Of a DNA stretch of 64,000 nt, positions 24,538 through 35,234 are shown piece after piece; position 1 is the stretch's first letter, and every line of letters begins with the position of its first letter. The DNA lies in assembly GCF_019059575.1 (NCBI RefSeq), contig NW_024881561.1, positions 496,001 through 560,000 of the forward strand. Reading direction: 5' to 3'. A program made the translations under genes and the position numbers. Under the pieces are notes generated by a model that had not been told where the DNA came from, did not search any database, and was given only the letters and a program-made list of their open reading frames with translations. This stretch comes from Amphibalanus amphitrite (Eukaryota > Arthropoda > Thecostraca > Balanomorpha > Balanidae).

Positions 24538-27500
24538 ATGACTGAGAGCGCCACCGGCGCCGCCGCCAGCTCAGCCGACTCGGCCGCCGCCAACGAGGGC
24601 AGACTGGGTGAGAGCGTCGCGCCGGTCGATGGCGCTGGGGAGGCCGCCGACGCCGACAGAGCCGACGGGTCAGAGCAGGTGGGTGCCGCCAGCGAGCAGG
24701 GCCACCGCCAGGAGCGCGGCGCCACCGGGGACGACGGAGCACAGCCGGCCCCGGCGCCACAGGAGACTGAGAAGGAGCAGGATCCACTGGAGCAGCAGGA
24801 GCTAGACGAGGCGCAGCTCTCCCCTGATTCTGACGAAGGTGAAGGAGTGAACAAGGAGCTGCCCGACTGCAAGCTGAAGCGCACTTACTACTGCAAGAAG
24901 TGTCCGTTTACCACGCGAAACCCGCGTGAATTTCTGTATCATCAGAAGGACGTGCACAGCATACGTCTTCAAATCAACGAGTGCCCTCACTGCATCTACG
25001 CCTCAAGGTGTAAACTCAAACTAAACCGGCATCTGCGCATGGTTCACGAGGACGCGAAGCCAGCGAAGATGGAAGAATCCCCGGAGAAAGGTCCTCTGAC
25101 CATCGTCAGCGAACCTTCGCCCGTCAGAGAAGAAGAGGATGAGGAGGGCATTGAAGAGGAGGAAGTCGAGGAAAGTCTGTACTCTTTGAAGGACTACGGA
25201 GACATGGACGGGGAAATTCTGAAAGAGGAGGACGTCAGGGATGAACCCCAAACAAGCCGCTCCTCCAAATCGCGCAGCGAGCTTAAGAAGAAGTTCTACC
25301 GCTGCTCAAAGTGCCAATACATGACGCACATCAAGTCGCGTTTCACGAAGCACGTTAAGTACCACTCGATGCCGATGATCAAGTGCGAGCTGTGCGAATT
25401 TCGCACACCGTACAAGTGGAACCTGGACCGGCACATGAAAAATCACACTGGCAGCGGTGAGTTCCAGTGCAACCAGTGCAGCTTCTCGGCGCACATCAAG
25501 CAGAGTCTGACGGTGCATATCCAGAACCACCACCTGCCGGCCAGCCAGGTGCTGGAAAAGCTGCGCGCCAAGTGCAACGTCGGCGGCTCGGACGCCATGG
25601 ACCACAGCGGCTCCGAGGAGGTGCTGGATGTGGACGAGGAGGAGCTCCTTCGGCTGGAGCGCGAGGAAGAGTCTGAGGACGAGGAGACCGAAAAGAAGGT
25701 CAGGACCAAGGAACCTGCCAAGCCCAAGGTGAAGCCGACGGCACGCAAGACGGCGCCGGCCAGCCGTTCGAACGCCGACTCCGCCGAGCGTCACGACTTT
25801 GACAAGGACTTTGTTCACCCTGACGATGTGGTGGAGAAGAACGGCCGCGTCTACATCAAGGACCTCAAATGCTCGGTGTGCAGCTACAAGACGCTGTACG
25901 AGAAGGACTTGCTGCGTCACGAGTACTCCCAGCACGGTGTGGTACGTAACGGCATCATCCCTCCGGTGTTCACCCCGCCGCAGAAACCGTCTCCGGTGGC
26001 GGCGCCCGGCCGCACCGGAGCCGCCACAGCCACTTCGGTGGCCTCCACTGCCTCCGCCACAGTCGTCTCGCCCGCCTCCTCGGCTGCCACCTCCGGGTCT
26101 TCGTCCGTCGCCGGATCCTCCTCGGCATCGGTAGAGAAGCCGAAGCCGAAGCGGCCTCCGCCGAGCCTGATCCCGCTGCAGGGCCGGCAGGACAAGGACG
26201 GCGAGGAGTCGGCCGAGGCGGCCGAGGACGCGCCTGCCGACGGCGACTCGCCCGAGGCCGTGGCCATGAACGAGCGCGCCGAGCGGGCCGCCGAGGAGTT
26301 TTTGTCGGCCCGCTCGGACGGCGCCGGGCCCCAGTCGGTGCTCGACCGGCTCTTCACGCAGAAAATGGCGGCTGCTGGGGCCAGTGATACGACCAAGGCG
26401 GACGAGCCGAAACTGGCGAGCGGCGAGCGGCAGGCGTCGCGGCCGACCTCGACCCGGTGTCAGTACTGCCGTCATCGTTGTAAGACCACCGACGACCTTC
26501 GCACCCATCAGAAGAGCTGCCCGGAGGCCCCGGCCTCCGCTGCCACCGCTGGCGCTGAGGCCGACTCTCAGAAGCAGGTGTTTGTGTGGAACTCTGCCTC
26601 CGGGAGCGGCGACGCTCCGTCGGAGGGCAGCGCGCCGGCAGTCAGGGAGAGCAGGACGGTGGCCGAAGCGGCCGCTGATGACGAGGGTGGTGATGCGTCT
26701 CACGCCGACAACGGCTCGCCTCAGACGCGCTCGCACGGTCCCCCGACTCGGGGCGACGGGGAGGCCAAGCTGGTCACCCGGCGTGTGTTCAAGTGTCCGA
26801 ACTGCACGTTCTGGGCCACCACGGCGTCCCGGTTCCACGTGCACCTGGTCGGCCACATGAACATGAAGCCGTACGAGTGCACTGAGTGCGGCTACCGCTC
26901 CAACTGGCGCTGGGACATCACCAAACACATCAAACTCAAGTCGGCCAAAGACCGCAGCCACCTGCGCGCCAAGCTCTTCATCAACGACGGCGGCAGCACG
27001 CGTGACTACGACAAGTACGACATCTACCTGGAGTACATGCAGGTGGAGGAGGGACTCCAGTGCAAGCCCCAGATCAGCTCCTCGGTGCGGAAGCGCAGCA
27101 GCCCCGGCTCGCTGGGCCCGCAGCCGGGCTCGTCGCCGCTGTCTGCGCCGTCCGTGTCGCCGCGGCCGCCGCTGCCGCTCCGGCCCGGGGTGCCGGTGCC
27201 GCCCAATGTGACGGTGCGCAGTCCGTTCAGCGGCACGCTGCCGCTCTACGAGCCGCCGCTGATTGGTAACCCTCCACTCGCCCGGATGCCGATGCCGCCG
27301 CGACTGACGCGCGCGCCGCTGGGCCCGGCGCGGCCCGGCGCGCCGCCGCCGCCGTTCCGTCCGGCGGCTGCCTTCAAGCAGCCGGTGCTGGACCTGCCGT
27401 TCGGGGCGCGCGGCGTGCTGCTGCCGGGCGTGCGGCTGCCGGGCGTGCCCGTGAGCGGCGTGCCGGGCGTGGTGCGGCCGCTGGCGCCGGCGCCCTCGCT

Positions 27501-27674
27501 GGAGTCGCTGAAGCGGATGGACCCGACGCTGGCCGCCATGGGCATCACGGACGAGAACACGGCTATCGTGATGCCGGAGCCGCCGCCGGACGCCGCCGCC
27601 GGACAGGGCTCAGGGCAGGCCGCCGGCGGAGCCAAGAAACCCACCGTCTGGCGCTGCAAAAAGTGCAACTTCAA
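24538..27674 (+). CDS. Zinc-finger gene, coding exon 1
   Basis: 1,045 codons plus two bases. Residues 1-115 are acidic and Ala-rich. Fingers start near residues 118, 148, 254, 281, 309, 443, 640 (C2HC-like, final KSC), 751 and 779. The ninth is followed by a conserved-looking basic/aromatic extension (SNWRWDITKHIKLK, then DYDKYDIYLEY). Residues about 870-1030 are Pro-rich. It ends inside a finger, at CKKCNF plus AA, with donor GTGAGT, so the histidine half of that finger must come from the next exon. The acceptor at 24526-24528 marks the exon's left end at 24529. Confidence 0.92.
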
Positions 27675-30600
27675 GTGAGTACCTATCGGGAGGGGTTGGA
27701 TACGGGTGGGCCGTTGGCATGTCTGTTGAAGAGTCTGTAGCGGAAGTATTAACTTTGATATCAGTTGGGTGTTATATGAGTGGTTTATTAGCGTATTTAT
27801 GAGCCTATTTAGAACACTACAGACCAGCGCTCACTTACACCTGCAGTCGGTAAACGTTCGTTACTGGTACACAATAAAACGACAGCTCAGTCGTGTCCAT
27901 AACGACAGTCGCCGCAGGCGGGGTGGAGACATAACACTGAAACTAAAACGACAGGGTGGCAAAGCTGCTCCCGCTGCCGTTCTATTGTCTTGTCTCACGA
28001 CCTCTGTGTTGATATTTTTCAATGCATCAAGTGTAATCTGCATTTAGATGCATCGTTTGAAGTAGTCCAACAGAGGTAGGCTACCCAAGGCGCAAATTAG
28101 TCGTGCTTAGGGGATGTGTTAGATAAAGCGCTGCTGCATGGGCGGCTGGTGCGTGGTACCGGACCGTTTTTGTTGTGCTTGTGTTCGTCGGGCCTGTCTT
28201 CTACCCCTTACTTCCCTCTAAAGAAGTGTTCATGATGTCGCTGCGCCGCTCGTATTCGTCACATTCTGAGCGTGTGTTTTCAGACACAAGGACCGGAGGA
28301 TGATGCTAGCCCACGTGGCCAAGCACACCAACCGCGAAAAGTACAACTGCGGCCACTGCGGCAAGCCGTCCAACTGGCAGAGTGTGATCCGGGTAACTGA
28401 CCTCGGCGCGGCGGCCCTGTGACCTCCCGTGACCTCTCCCGCAGCGGTGGCGGCTGCGACTGACGGTGGCAGCTCGCTCCAACTAAATACCTACTGACTC
28501 CGCTTCTCTCGATGGTCTCTTTCAGGTGTGCACGCCGGTTCTGATCTTTCGTCTGTACCTTTAATACTAACCTCTGTAGTTCTCGAACAGGGACATTCGG
28601 GACTCTCACACCCCGGCCGGCCGTTCTCGCAGGTTGCGCGCGGCTCTCACCTCTCCCTCTCGGCTCTCGCCGCTCTGACTCGGTGGCGGCTGCCCTCTCA
28701 CTCTCTCCCGCTCCCCCCTCTGCCCGTCTTGGTAGGCACGCCGACAGGGAGGTGGTGCGCGCCCACTACCGCTCTCACAATGCCCCCTACATGTGCGGCC
28801 ACTGCGGCCAGGGATCCAAGTGGAAGCATGTCCTTCAGGTGGGTGCCTCACGCGCGTGCCTTTCGGAAGTCATTCGCCACCCTCCTCAACTCACCCAATC
28901 GCTTTGCTCCAACTCACTTTATTCGCCTAGTTTCCGCCCCATCGCTCCGCATCGCCAATTATTTTCGTATTTCACACATTATCCACACACAGACTTGCCC
29001 CGTCCGATCCCGTCCCGTCTGGCTCTGGTGTGGGCTCGTCCCATTCCGTCCCTTTAGTTCCCGTCACTGTCTCATTTATAGGTATGTTCCTCTGCCTGGG
29101 ATCAGCGCCTTGTGTCACATCCTCATCTGTTAGGAACGACTTCTGTTGCACTAGAATTCTAGCATGCTCCTTCTAGGTAATATAACGGGTGAAGGAACCG
29201 GTAGATAGGCATCAACTCACCAAAAATGTGTGGATTGCAGTACGCAACATGTCACAAGTTGACAAAATGTATGCTGATTGTATTTATTCTTTATCATACC
29301 TACTATTGTTCGTTTGCTGTTCCTATTTCTACTTCAGTTTCAATTTTTGTAGATGAAGTCGTCTTTGGCTCAGCAGTGACGTGACAGTGCCCCCAATCGT
29401 AACGTAACATGTCGCGTAACTTGTGTTGTAACAACTAACATGTCTTATCAAGCACAGCGGCGCCGTGCCAGACAGCTGCGTCGAGTGTAGCAGCCTCTAT
29501 CTGTAATGTCTGTTAGCGGCGGAGACCTCCGCTAGTGTGTTGGGTAACCCTTCTCCGTCTGTTCAAACGTAACCATTTCCCTAGGGTAATCGTCACTCAT
29601 TTCTTCAGTAACCATTTCCCATGTCGGTTTTGTAATCGTGTAATCTGTTTAGTCCCTACCCGTTTCCCGTCAGTTTGGTAACCCGTTTCCGTCCGTGTGG
29701 TGACCGTTTCCCTTCTGTGCGGCAGCGCCATTGTCGTATGAAGCACAACGGCAACGTGTCAGTGGTGGAGAACAGGGTGGAGACGGAGGGCGGGCCAGGT
29801 CCGCAGCAGGCGCAGGCGCAGAAGCAGCGGGCCGCCTCGGACGTCACCATCTCCGTGGTCAACAAACAGGGAGGAAACGGTACGGGAAACGTGGCAACTC
29901 ACAGGGAGGAAACGGTACGGGAAACACGGCTAATAACAGGGAGGAAACGGTACGGGAAACATGGCTAATAACAGGGAGGAAACGGTACGGGAAACACGGC
30001 TAATAAAAGGGAGGAAACGGCACGGGACTCAACAAACAGGGAGGAAACGGTACGGGAACCACGATCAACAAACAGGGAGGCATCGGTACGGAAACATAAT
30101 CGGACAGCTGCGTGACGGCTCGTACGCATCGGGTCTCTAGGCATTACGGTCGCGACTACGTTACTGTCGTTATTTTCTGTCAGTGGCTTATGGGATGAAC
30201 CAACTGGTAGGCTGTGACTGACGATAGACACATCGGCAAACTGGTTACCGAGGTCAGTGTAACTGTTTGAAGGAGCCATTTGGTTACAATTCTCCTGATC
30301 AACTGAGTGTCAACTATGTGTGCTGGCAGGCTCGGTGGGCGCCTCGTTCCGCTGCGACATCTGCTCCTACACGTGCGCCAACAACGACGAGACGATATCG
30401 GCGCACATGCAGCACCACACGCCGCAGCCCGGCGCCACATTCAAGTGCATCCTCTGCCCCTTCTACGTCTCAACCAAAAAGTACGTACTGCGACGACTGA
30501 GTTATGTCTCGGTTGATACGCCAGAGGGTAACGTCACTCGTAAACGGTCTTACAAGATGTAAGATTGTGCCAAAGCTAGTTGCCCTAATTGTACATCCAA

Positions 30601-33600
30601 ATGACCGCATACATGTGGATTACAGATGACTAAGTGACTGTCAGTGACTTAATGATTATCTGTTCCGTCCTTAAAATTCCAACAAACAGTGTTCTAGCTC
30701 CTGACCTGACCTTCCACGCTCGCTGTCCCACAGGGCGCTCTCTGACCACATGCTGCTCCATGGTGTGACGTCACCGCAGCAGTTTGTGACGCAAAAGGGC
30801 CCCAATTCGGCCGGAGGCACCCCGTCGACACCCACAGCCCAGCAGGTATGTCGGCTGGGTCAGACAGGTTAAATAGGGTCACTAGGGTCAAACGAACTTA
30901 GTGTGTTAAGCGGGGCCATACGCGTCGAACGGTGTCGAGATCAGAGAAAGAAACTGGATACGTTGTTGGTCATTGGTCATTGTACCTATCTCTACGTGTA
31001 TCTTTCATATATTTGATTTCAGTTCGTTGTGAAAGTCTCCTGAAACACCTTGTCTTTCTTCCCCGACCCCGTTTGAATCGTTTGCCTTATCGTGTCGTGT
31101 TGATCCCCCTTTTTGGGATAGTTCGAACAGATGTGCTGTATTTTGTTCCGCTCAGTATCGTTTCTCCTTGTTTTGAATAGTAAGCCGTTACGTCGTGTTT
31201 CACTGACCCTATTTTCTCTCTCCCTTTTCTGGCCAGTTTGAGCCGGTCGATTTCATCCAGGCGGGTCCAGCGGAGGCGCAGAGCGCCAACAAGCCGTTCC
31301 GGTGCACGCAGTGTCCGTTCGCCACGGACCAGAAGAGCCAGTTCCAGTACCACCGGCAGTACCACGTACCGCGCGGCATGCCGTACCGCTGCCCGGCCTG
31401 CTCGTACTCGGTCCAGCAGCGCAGCCACCTGATCGCTCACGCCCGGCTGCACGGCCTGCAGCCGCGGCCGAGCGCGACCAACAGCGACAAGCCGAAGCGG
31501 GCGCTGCTGAAGCCGGAGAGAAGCACTGTGGCCGGCCCCGTGCTGAGGGACGCCGACACTCGGCACATGGACGAGGTGCCCCTCGTCTGGGTCTCCCGCG
31601 GGGGCAAGTTCTTCAAGATGTTCAAGTGCCGCCAGTGTCCGCACGTGAACCTACGCAAGAGCAACATCCAGGACCACGAGAAGATGCACACGGACCGCGA
31701 CCTGGCCGGGTACGCGCACCGCTGCACCAAGTGCAACTACGTGTGCATCAACGCCGGCGTGCTGTCGGGCCACCTCAAGGTGCACACCTACTGGCTTGGC
31801 AAGATCCACGCCGTGGTGGACATGAAGCGCAGTGACGAGGAGCAGCTGCGCGAGATCCTGGGCGAGGACGCCGCCAGCGACGTGGAGGTGGTGCTGGACA
31901 GGTCGCTGCCGGCGCCGGTGGCCACCTCTACTGCCTCCACCGGCCCGACGGCGGCCGCGGACGCGGCGAGCGCGGCCGACCCGCAGCGCATCCTCTACTT
32001 CTGTCAGCACTGCCCAGCGCGCTTCTTCCACGACAACGAGATCAAGATCCACTCTCGGTTCCACGGTATGAACCTGCCGTTCACGTGTCAGAAGTGCAGC
32101 TACACGGCGCGCCAGCACCCGCACCTGTTGGCCCACCTGAAGGTGCACTCGGACGAGTACCGTGACCGGACGCGCTCCCTGCTGCTCATCTACACCAGCT
32201 CCCCGGACCACCCGCCGCGCGGCGCCGCCCCGGCCGCGCCCCCAGCCCCGCCGGCGTCACAGGCGACCTCCTCGCCCAAGCGGACCACCCCGTCCCCGGC
32301 GCCGGGGACAGCGTCCTCCCCTGCCACTGTGACGGCGGCGGCCGGCCTGCCGGACGTCCCGGCGCCCTCGGCCAGTCCGTCTCAGCCGGCGGCCGGTGCC
32401 GACACCACGCCAGCAGCCGGGACGGAGCCCGAGACGACTCCCACCGCTGGGGCAGGGTCCTCCCCCTCCCGGGCCTCGCCGACGCCCAAAACGGCGTGGA
32501 AGGTGAAACGGTTCACGTGCAGCCAGTGTCCGGCGCGGTTTGTGAAAGAGGCCACGCTGCGCTACCACATCTCACTGCACGGCAGTAACGGGCCGTTCCG
32601 CTGCGACCGCTGCAACTATGCCGTGAAGACGTACGGCAACCTAGTACAGCATCTGAACCTGCACACAGAGTCCGACCTGGCCGGTACGTGGGGGCACGGG
32701 GCTGACACACAGCCGCTGGGTAGGGGAAAGGACACGGTCTGCGGACGGTCCGGGTATTAGCATCGAAGTTAGCACGCCAAATTAATGCCGCGTAACGATA
32801 TGGAACCATTGATAGAGCTATACTTTGTCTTACGACTGTCTTACGACATGATTTTTAACATTTGCTACCTTTGTGGCAACTTGTCTGTCAATCAGTTTTG
32901 ATCATGAGTCACACGACTGTCAATAGCGTAAACCACACTGTTTCTCTGATCGCTCCACCGTGCTGCAATGACCCAGTCTTGCTAACCTCCCGCCCATCCC
33001 GGCAGGCGACACCAGCAGCCGGCGGTCCTCGCCAGACGCCGACGTGGGCCGCTTCAGGGCCTCCGCCAACGACTTCCCCATGTCCGGCGTGGACCTGCTG
33101 AAGCGCAAGCTGGACTTCGAGAAGGAGCACCTGGGCGAGCTGAACGAGAACAACCTTCCGTCGCGTAAGGTGATGCGGTTCGCGCCGCCCAGCATGGACC
33201 CCGCCAGCCCGTACTACGCTGAACGGGCCGGAAACCCGGACTTCGCCTACCCGACCGTGCTCGACCGGTACGGCCGGGAGCGCGAGAAACGCTACAAGTG
33301 CCGCCGCTGCCCGTCCGCCTTCGAGAAGCGCGAGCAGTACATCAAGCACATCAACCTGCACGGCGTGCAGAACCGTTACACCTGCTCCATCTGCGACTAC
33401 TCTGTCAAATACTACCCCAACTTCTGCAACCACATGAAGCGGCACGGCATCCGGCCGCCGCCGATGGACGAGGCGGCCAGCGCCACCGTCTCCGGCCAGG
33501 ACTCGGGATCCAACTCGCCGCGGCCCGGCGGAGCAGGGGGCGAGTCGCCGCGGCCGGCCGGCGGCAGGGGGGCCGCCTTCACGGGCGCGCCAGAGCTGAC

Positions 33601-35234
33601 CACGGCTGAGCGGCAGCAGCTGGTGCTGCAGCGCGTCAGGGAGGAACAAGACGCCCTCAAGGGTGAGTGGGAACCGGTGGTGGGGAGGGGAGGGGAGGGA
33701 GACTGAGGGGGGGGGGATAGCGCTGAGGGCGAGCGCGGGCCACAGGGCGCACGGCTTTGGGCTACAGTGGGGACTGGCGAGTCTGGAAGATGGCGAGACT
33801 GGTACCCAGTACCCATGTGATGTTAAAATCGATATAATAAATCGGAACACCAGCCCACATGTTTCTCACGGTAACTCGTCTCCTACAATCCGATGCTTTT
33901 CTGCCTCTGGTTGACGCTTCATCGTCGTAAAAATCGCATTGGGACTGTAACCCGGTCCGAAGCACTCGCTCCCATTGGGCCGCACCTGACCGCTGATCCG
34001 CCCTGTTGCAGAGGACTCTGAGCCGCCGCGCAAGGTGCACTGGTGTGAGCTGTGTCCGTACGCCAACGTACGGCGCGATACGACCGAGAACCACCGGTGG
34101 CGTCACCTGTTCTACGGCGGTCCGCGCGGGCCCATCAGCTGCGGCTACTGCGACTTTTCCGCCCAGCAGAGCCACCTGATGCGCGACCACTACAAGGTCC
34201 ACTTCCGACCCTGCAAGTACATCAAGGTGGAGTCGTACACGGAGCTCGTCAAGCTGGAGGTGTTCATGAAGGAGGTCAACGTGCAGGAGGAGGACGCCGT
34301 GAGTGCTCTCGGGGCTTCAAAACTGTGTCGGGGAGCTGGATGGAATGGTGTTGGAGTTATTGTTCCGAGTGATAGCGCTGTTTTTTTTTTTTTAAGTTTA
34401 CTTTCATACTTTTTCGTATTGACTACTCAAGATTTGTTGGGATAAAAAAGTAAAGTCAACGTCCATATAACCGCTCCGCGACTTCATTCGTCATGCTTTT
34501 GTTCATTGTTTGCATGAAAGCTCCTCAAACTTATCTTACCTCATCAATTAAGTTTTGCTTTTCTGTGACCATAAACCACCCTCTGACACTGACCTGTTCC
34601 CCCTCAGGAGATTCTGGAGGACGCCTGTGAGGACGTGGACGTCTCCACGCACGACGTGTTGTTCGCCGCCTCCGACTGGGACGAGACGCGACCGGAGCCG
34701 GAGCTGACACCCGGCGAGCCGCCCGTGCTCGTGGACGTCTTCACCGGCGACTTTGTCAGCGAGAAACGCGCCGAGAACGGCGAGACTGCAGACCGGGCTG
34801 AGGAAGAGCCCGACCAGAAGAGGGTGAAGCTGGAGAGTAAGGAGAAGGAGGCGTCACCCGACCAGGAGCCGGACCAGGAGGAGGTGGCGGGCGGAGACGC
34901 CGAGGACGCGGCGGTGAAGGACGAGGAGGCCAGTGATCTCCCCGATGGAGACAAGACTGACGACGTGGCAGAGGAAGCCACAGAAGAAGCCGTAGAGGAT
35001 GCAGCAGAGAATGCCGACGCCGGCGACTCGACAGAGGTGGCTGAGGATGGTGACGGTGATGTCAAAATGGAGGCGGAGGAAGTCGAAGACGCCGCCGCCG
35101 CCGAGGAGGACAGTCCGGCCGCGGAGACGGCTGAGGTCGGCGAGCAGGCGGGAGAGGACCGGGAGGAGGATACCCAGGAGGAGGAGGAGGACATGCCGCA
35201 GGAGCCGCTGGAGGACCCTCTGGCGGCCGACTAG
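24538..35234 (+). CDS. 25-finger C2H2 zinc-finger protein, nine coding exons per transcript
   Basis: A nuclear C2H2 protein, presumably a DNA-binding transcription regulator. Exons are 24538-27674, then either 28284-28392 or 28736-28838, then 29726-29879, 30330-30480, 30734-30845, 31237-32683, 33006-33662, 34012-34298 and 34608-35234. Every junction has GT/AG ends and phases close exactly, giving 2,226 or 2,224 residues. I count 25 fingers: nine complete and one split in exon 1, the rest across later exons, often in closely spaced pairs. Ala/Pro/Ser-rich and acidic linkers separate them, and the C-terminus is a long Glu/Asp-rich tail. The ATG at 24538 follows an acceptor (TTGCTCACAG) by nine bases, so at least one 5' UTR exon lies upstream. 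The finger layout and the NWRWDITKHIKLK motif recall insect charlatan/REST-like proteins, but I cannot confirm orthology. Confidence 0.9.
28284..28392 (+). CDS. Zinc-finger gene, alternative exon 2a
   Basis: 109 nt, entered in phase 2 after GTGTGTTTTCAG and left in phase 0 before GTAACT. It supplies the H-x3-H half of the finger begun in exon 1 (HVAKH) and the CGHC half of the next (CGHCGKPSNWQSV). The linker between the two fingers has the canonical seven residues. It is a homologue of the exon at 28736-28838. Confidence 0.88.
28736..28838 (+). CDS. Zinc-finger gene, alternative exon 2b
   Basis: 103 nt with the same entry phase (2) and exit phase (0) as 28284-28392. A strong pyrimidine tract ends in CTTGGTAG and the donor is GTGGGT. 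It encodes the equivalent half-fingers (HYRSH and CGHCGQGSKWKHV) but with a linker two residues shorter and different specificity-helix residues. Using both 2a and 2b in one transcript shifts the frame and meets a TGA in the exon at 30734, so the two should be mutually exclusive. Confidence 0.85.
29726..29879 (+). CDS. Zinc-finger gene, coding exon 3
   Basis: 154 nt after GTGCGGCAG. It begins with RHCRMKH, which completes the finger started in either alternative exon (C-x2-C-x12-H-x4-H), followed by a Gln/Ala-rich linker. It ends in phase 1 at AAACG|GTACGG. The donor and preceding exon bases are reiterated downstream in a minisatellite. Confidence 0.87.
29862..30095 (+). repeat. Minisatellite made of the exon 3 splice-donor junction
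   Basis: About seven tandem copies of a CAGGGAGGAAACGGTACGGG-type unit (about 28-38 bp each). The first copy is the real exon end and donor (AAACG|GTACGG); the rest lie in the intron and most retain the donor word. Confidence 0.88.
30330..30480 (+). CDS. Zinc-finger gene, coding exon 4
   Basis: 151 nt, acceptor GTGCTGGCAG, donor AAAAA|GTACGT. It encodes one complete finger (FRCDICSYT...HMQHH) and the cysteine half of another (FKCILCPFYVSTK). Phase 1 in, phase 2 out. Confidence 0.88.
30734..30845 (+). CDS. Zinc-finger gene, coding exon 5
   Basis: 112 nt, acceptor TGTCCCACAG, donor CAG|GTATGT. It supplies the histidine half (HMLLH) of the finger from the previous exon, then a Ser/Thr/Pro/Gln-rich linker. 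Confidence 0.87.
31237..32683 (+). CDS. Zinc-finger gene, coding exon 6
   Basis: 1,447 nt, acceptor TTTTCTGGCCAG, donor GGCCG|GTACGT. Eight fingers: two pairs in the first 500 nt, then two more after an acidic Ala-rich linker, then, after a Pro/Ala/Thr-rich stretch of about 110 residues, a final pair. Each pair is joined by a short G-MP or NLP/NGP linker (for example HGMNLPFTC, HGSNGPFRC). Confidence 0.9.
33006..33662 (+). CDS. Zinc-finger gene, coding exon 7
   Basis: 657 nt, acceptor CATCCCGGCAG, donor AAGG|GTGAGT. It begins with a Ser/Arg-rich segment and a charged region (LLKRKLDFEKEHLGEL), then a finger pair (YKCRRC..., YTCSIC...) and a Gly/Pro/Ser linker. Phase 1 in, phase 1 out. Confidence 0.9.
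34012..34298 (+). CDS. Zinc-finger gene, coding exon 8
   Basis: 287 nt, acceptor CCTGTTGCAG, donor GCC|GTGAGT. It encodes the last finger pair (HWCELCPYA... and ISCGYCDFSA...HYKVH) and the start of the acidic tail. Confidence 0.9.
34608..35234 (+). CDS. Zinc-finger gene, last coding exon (acidic tail)
   Basis: 627 nt after a strong acceptor (TTCCCCCTCAG), ending at TAG 35232-35234. It encodes 208 residues dominated by Glu, Asp and Ala, with one basic patch (DQKRVKLESKEKE) that could be a nuclear-localisation or SUMO-type site (VKLE). No fingers. Confidence 0.9.
   Translation, partial: EILEDACEDVDVSTHDVLFAASDWDETRPEPELTPGEPPVLVDVFTGDFVSEKRAENGETADRAEEEPDQKRVKLESKEKEASPDQEPDQEEVAGGDAEDAAVKDEEASDLPDGDKTDDVAEEATEEAVEDAAENADAGDSTEVAEDGDGDVKMEAEEVEDAAAAEEDSPAAETAEVGEQAGEDREEDTQEEEEDMPQEPLEDPLAAD

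Noticed and set aside
25306-26961. 551-codon open frame on the - strand
   Set aside because: It is the complement of the zinc-finger exon, has a low-complexity Arg/Gly/Val/Leu composition, and exists because the exon's codon bias leaves no stops on the other strand.
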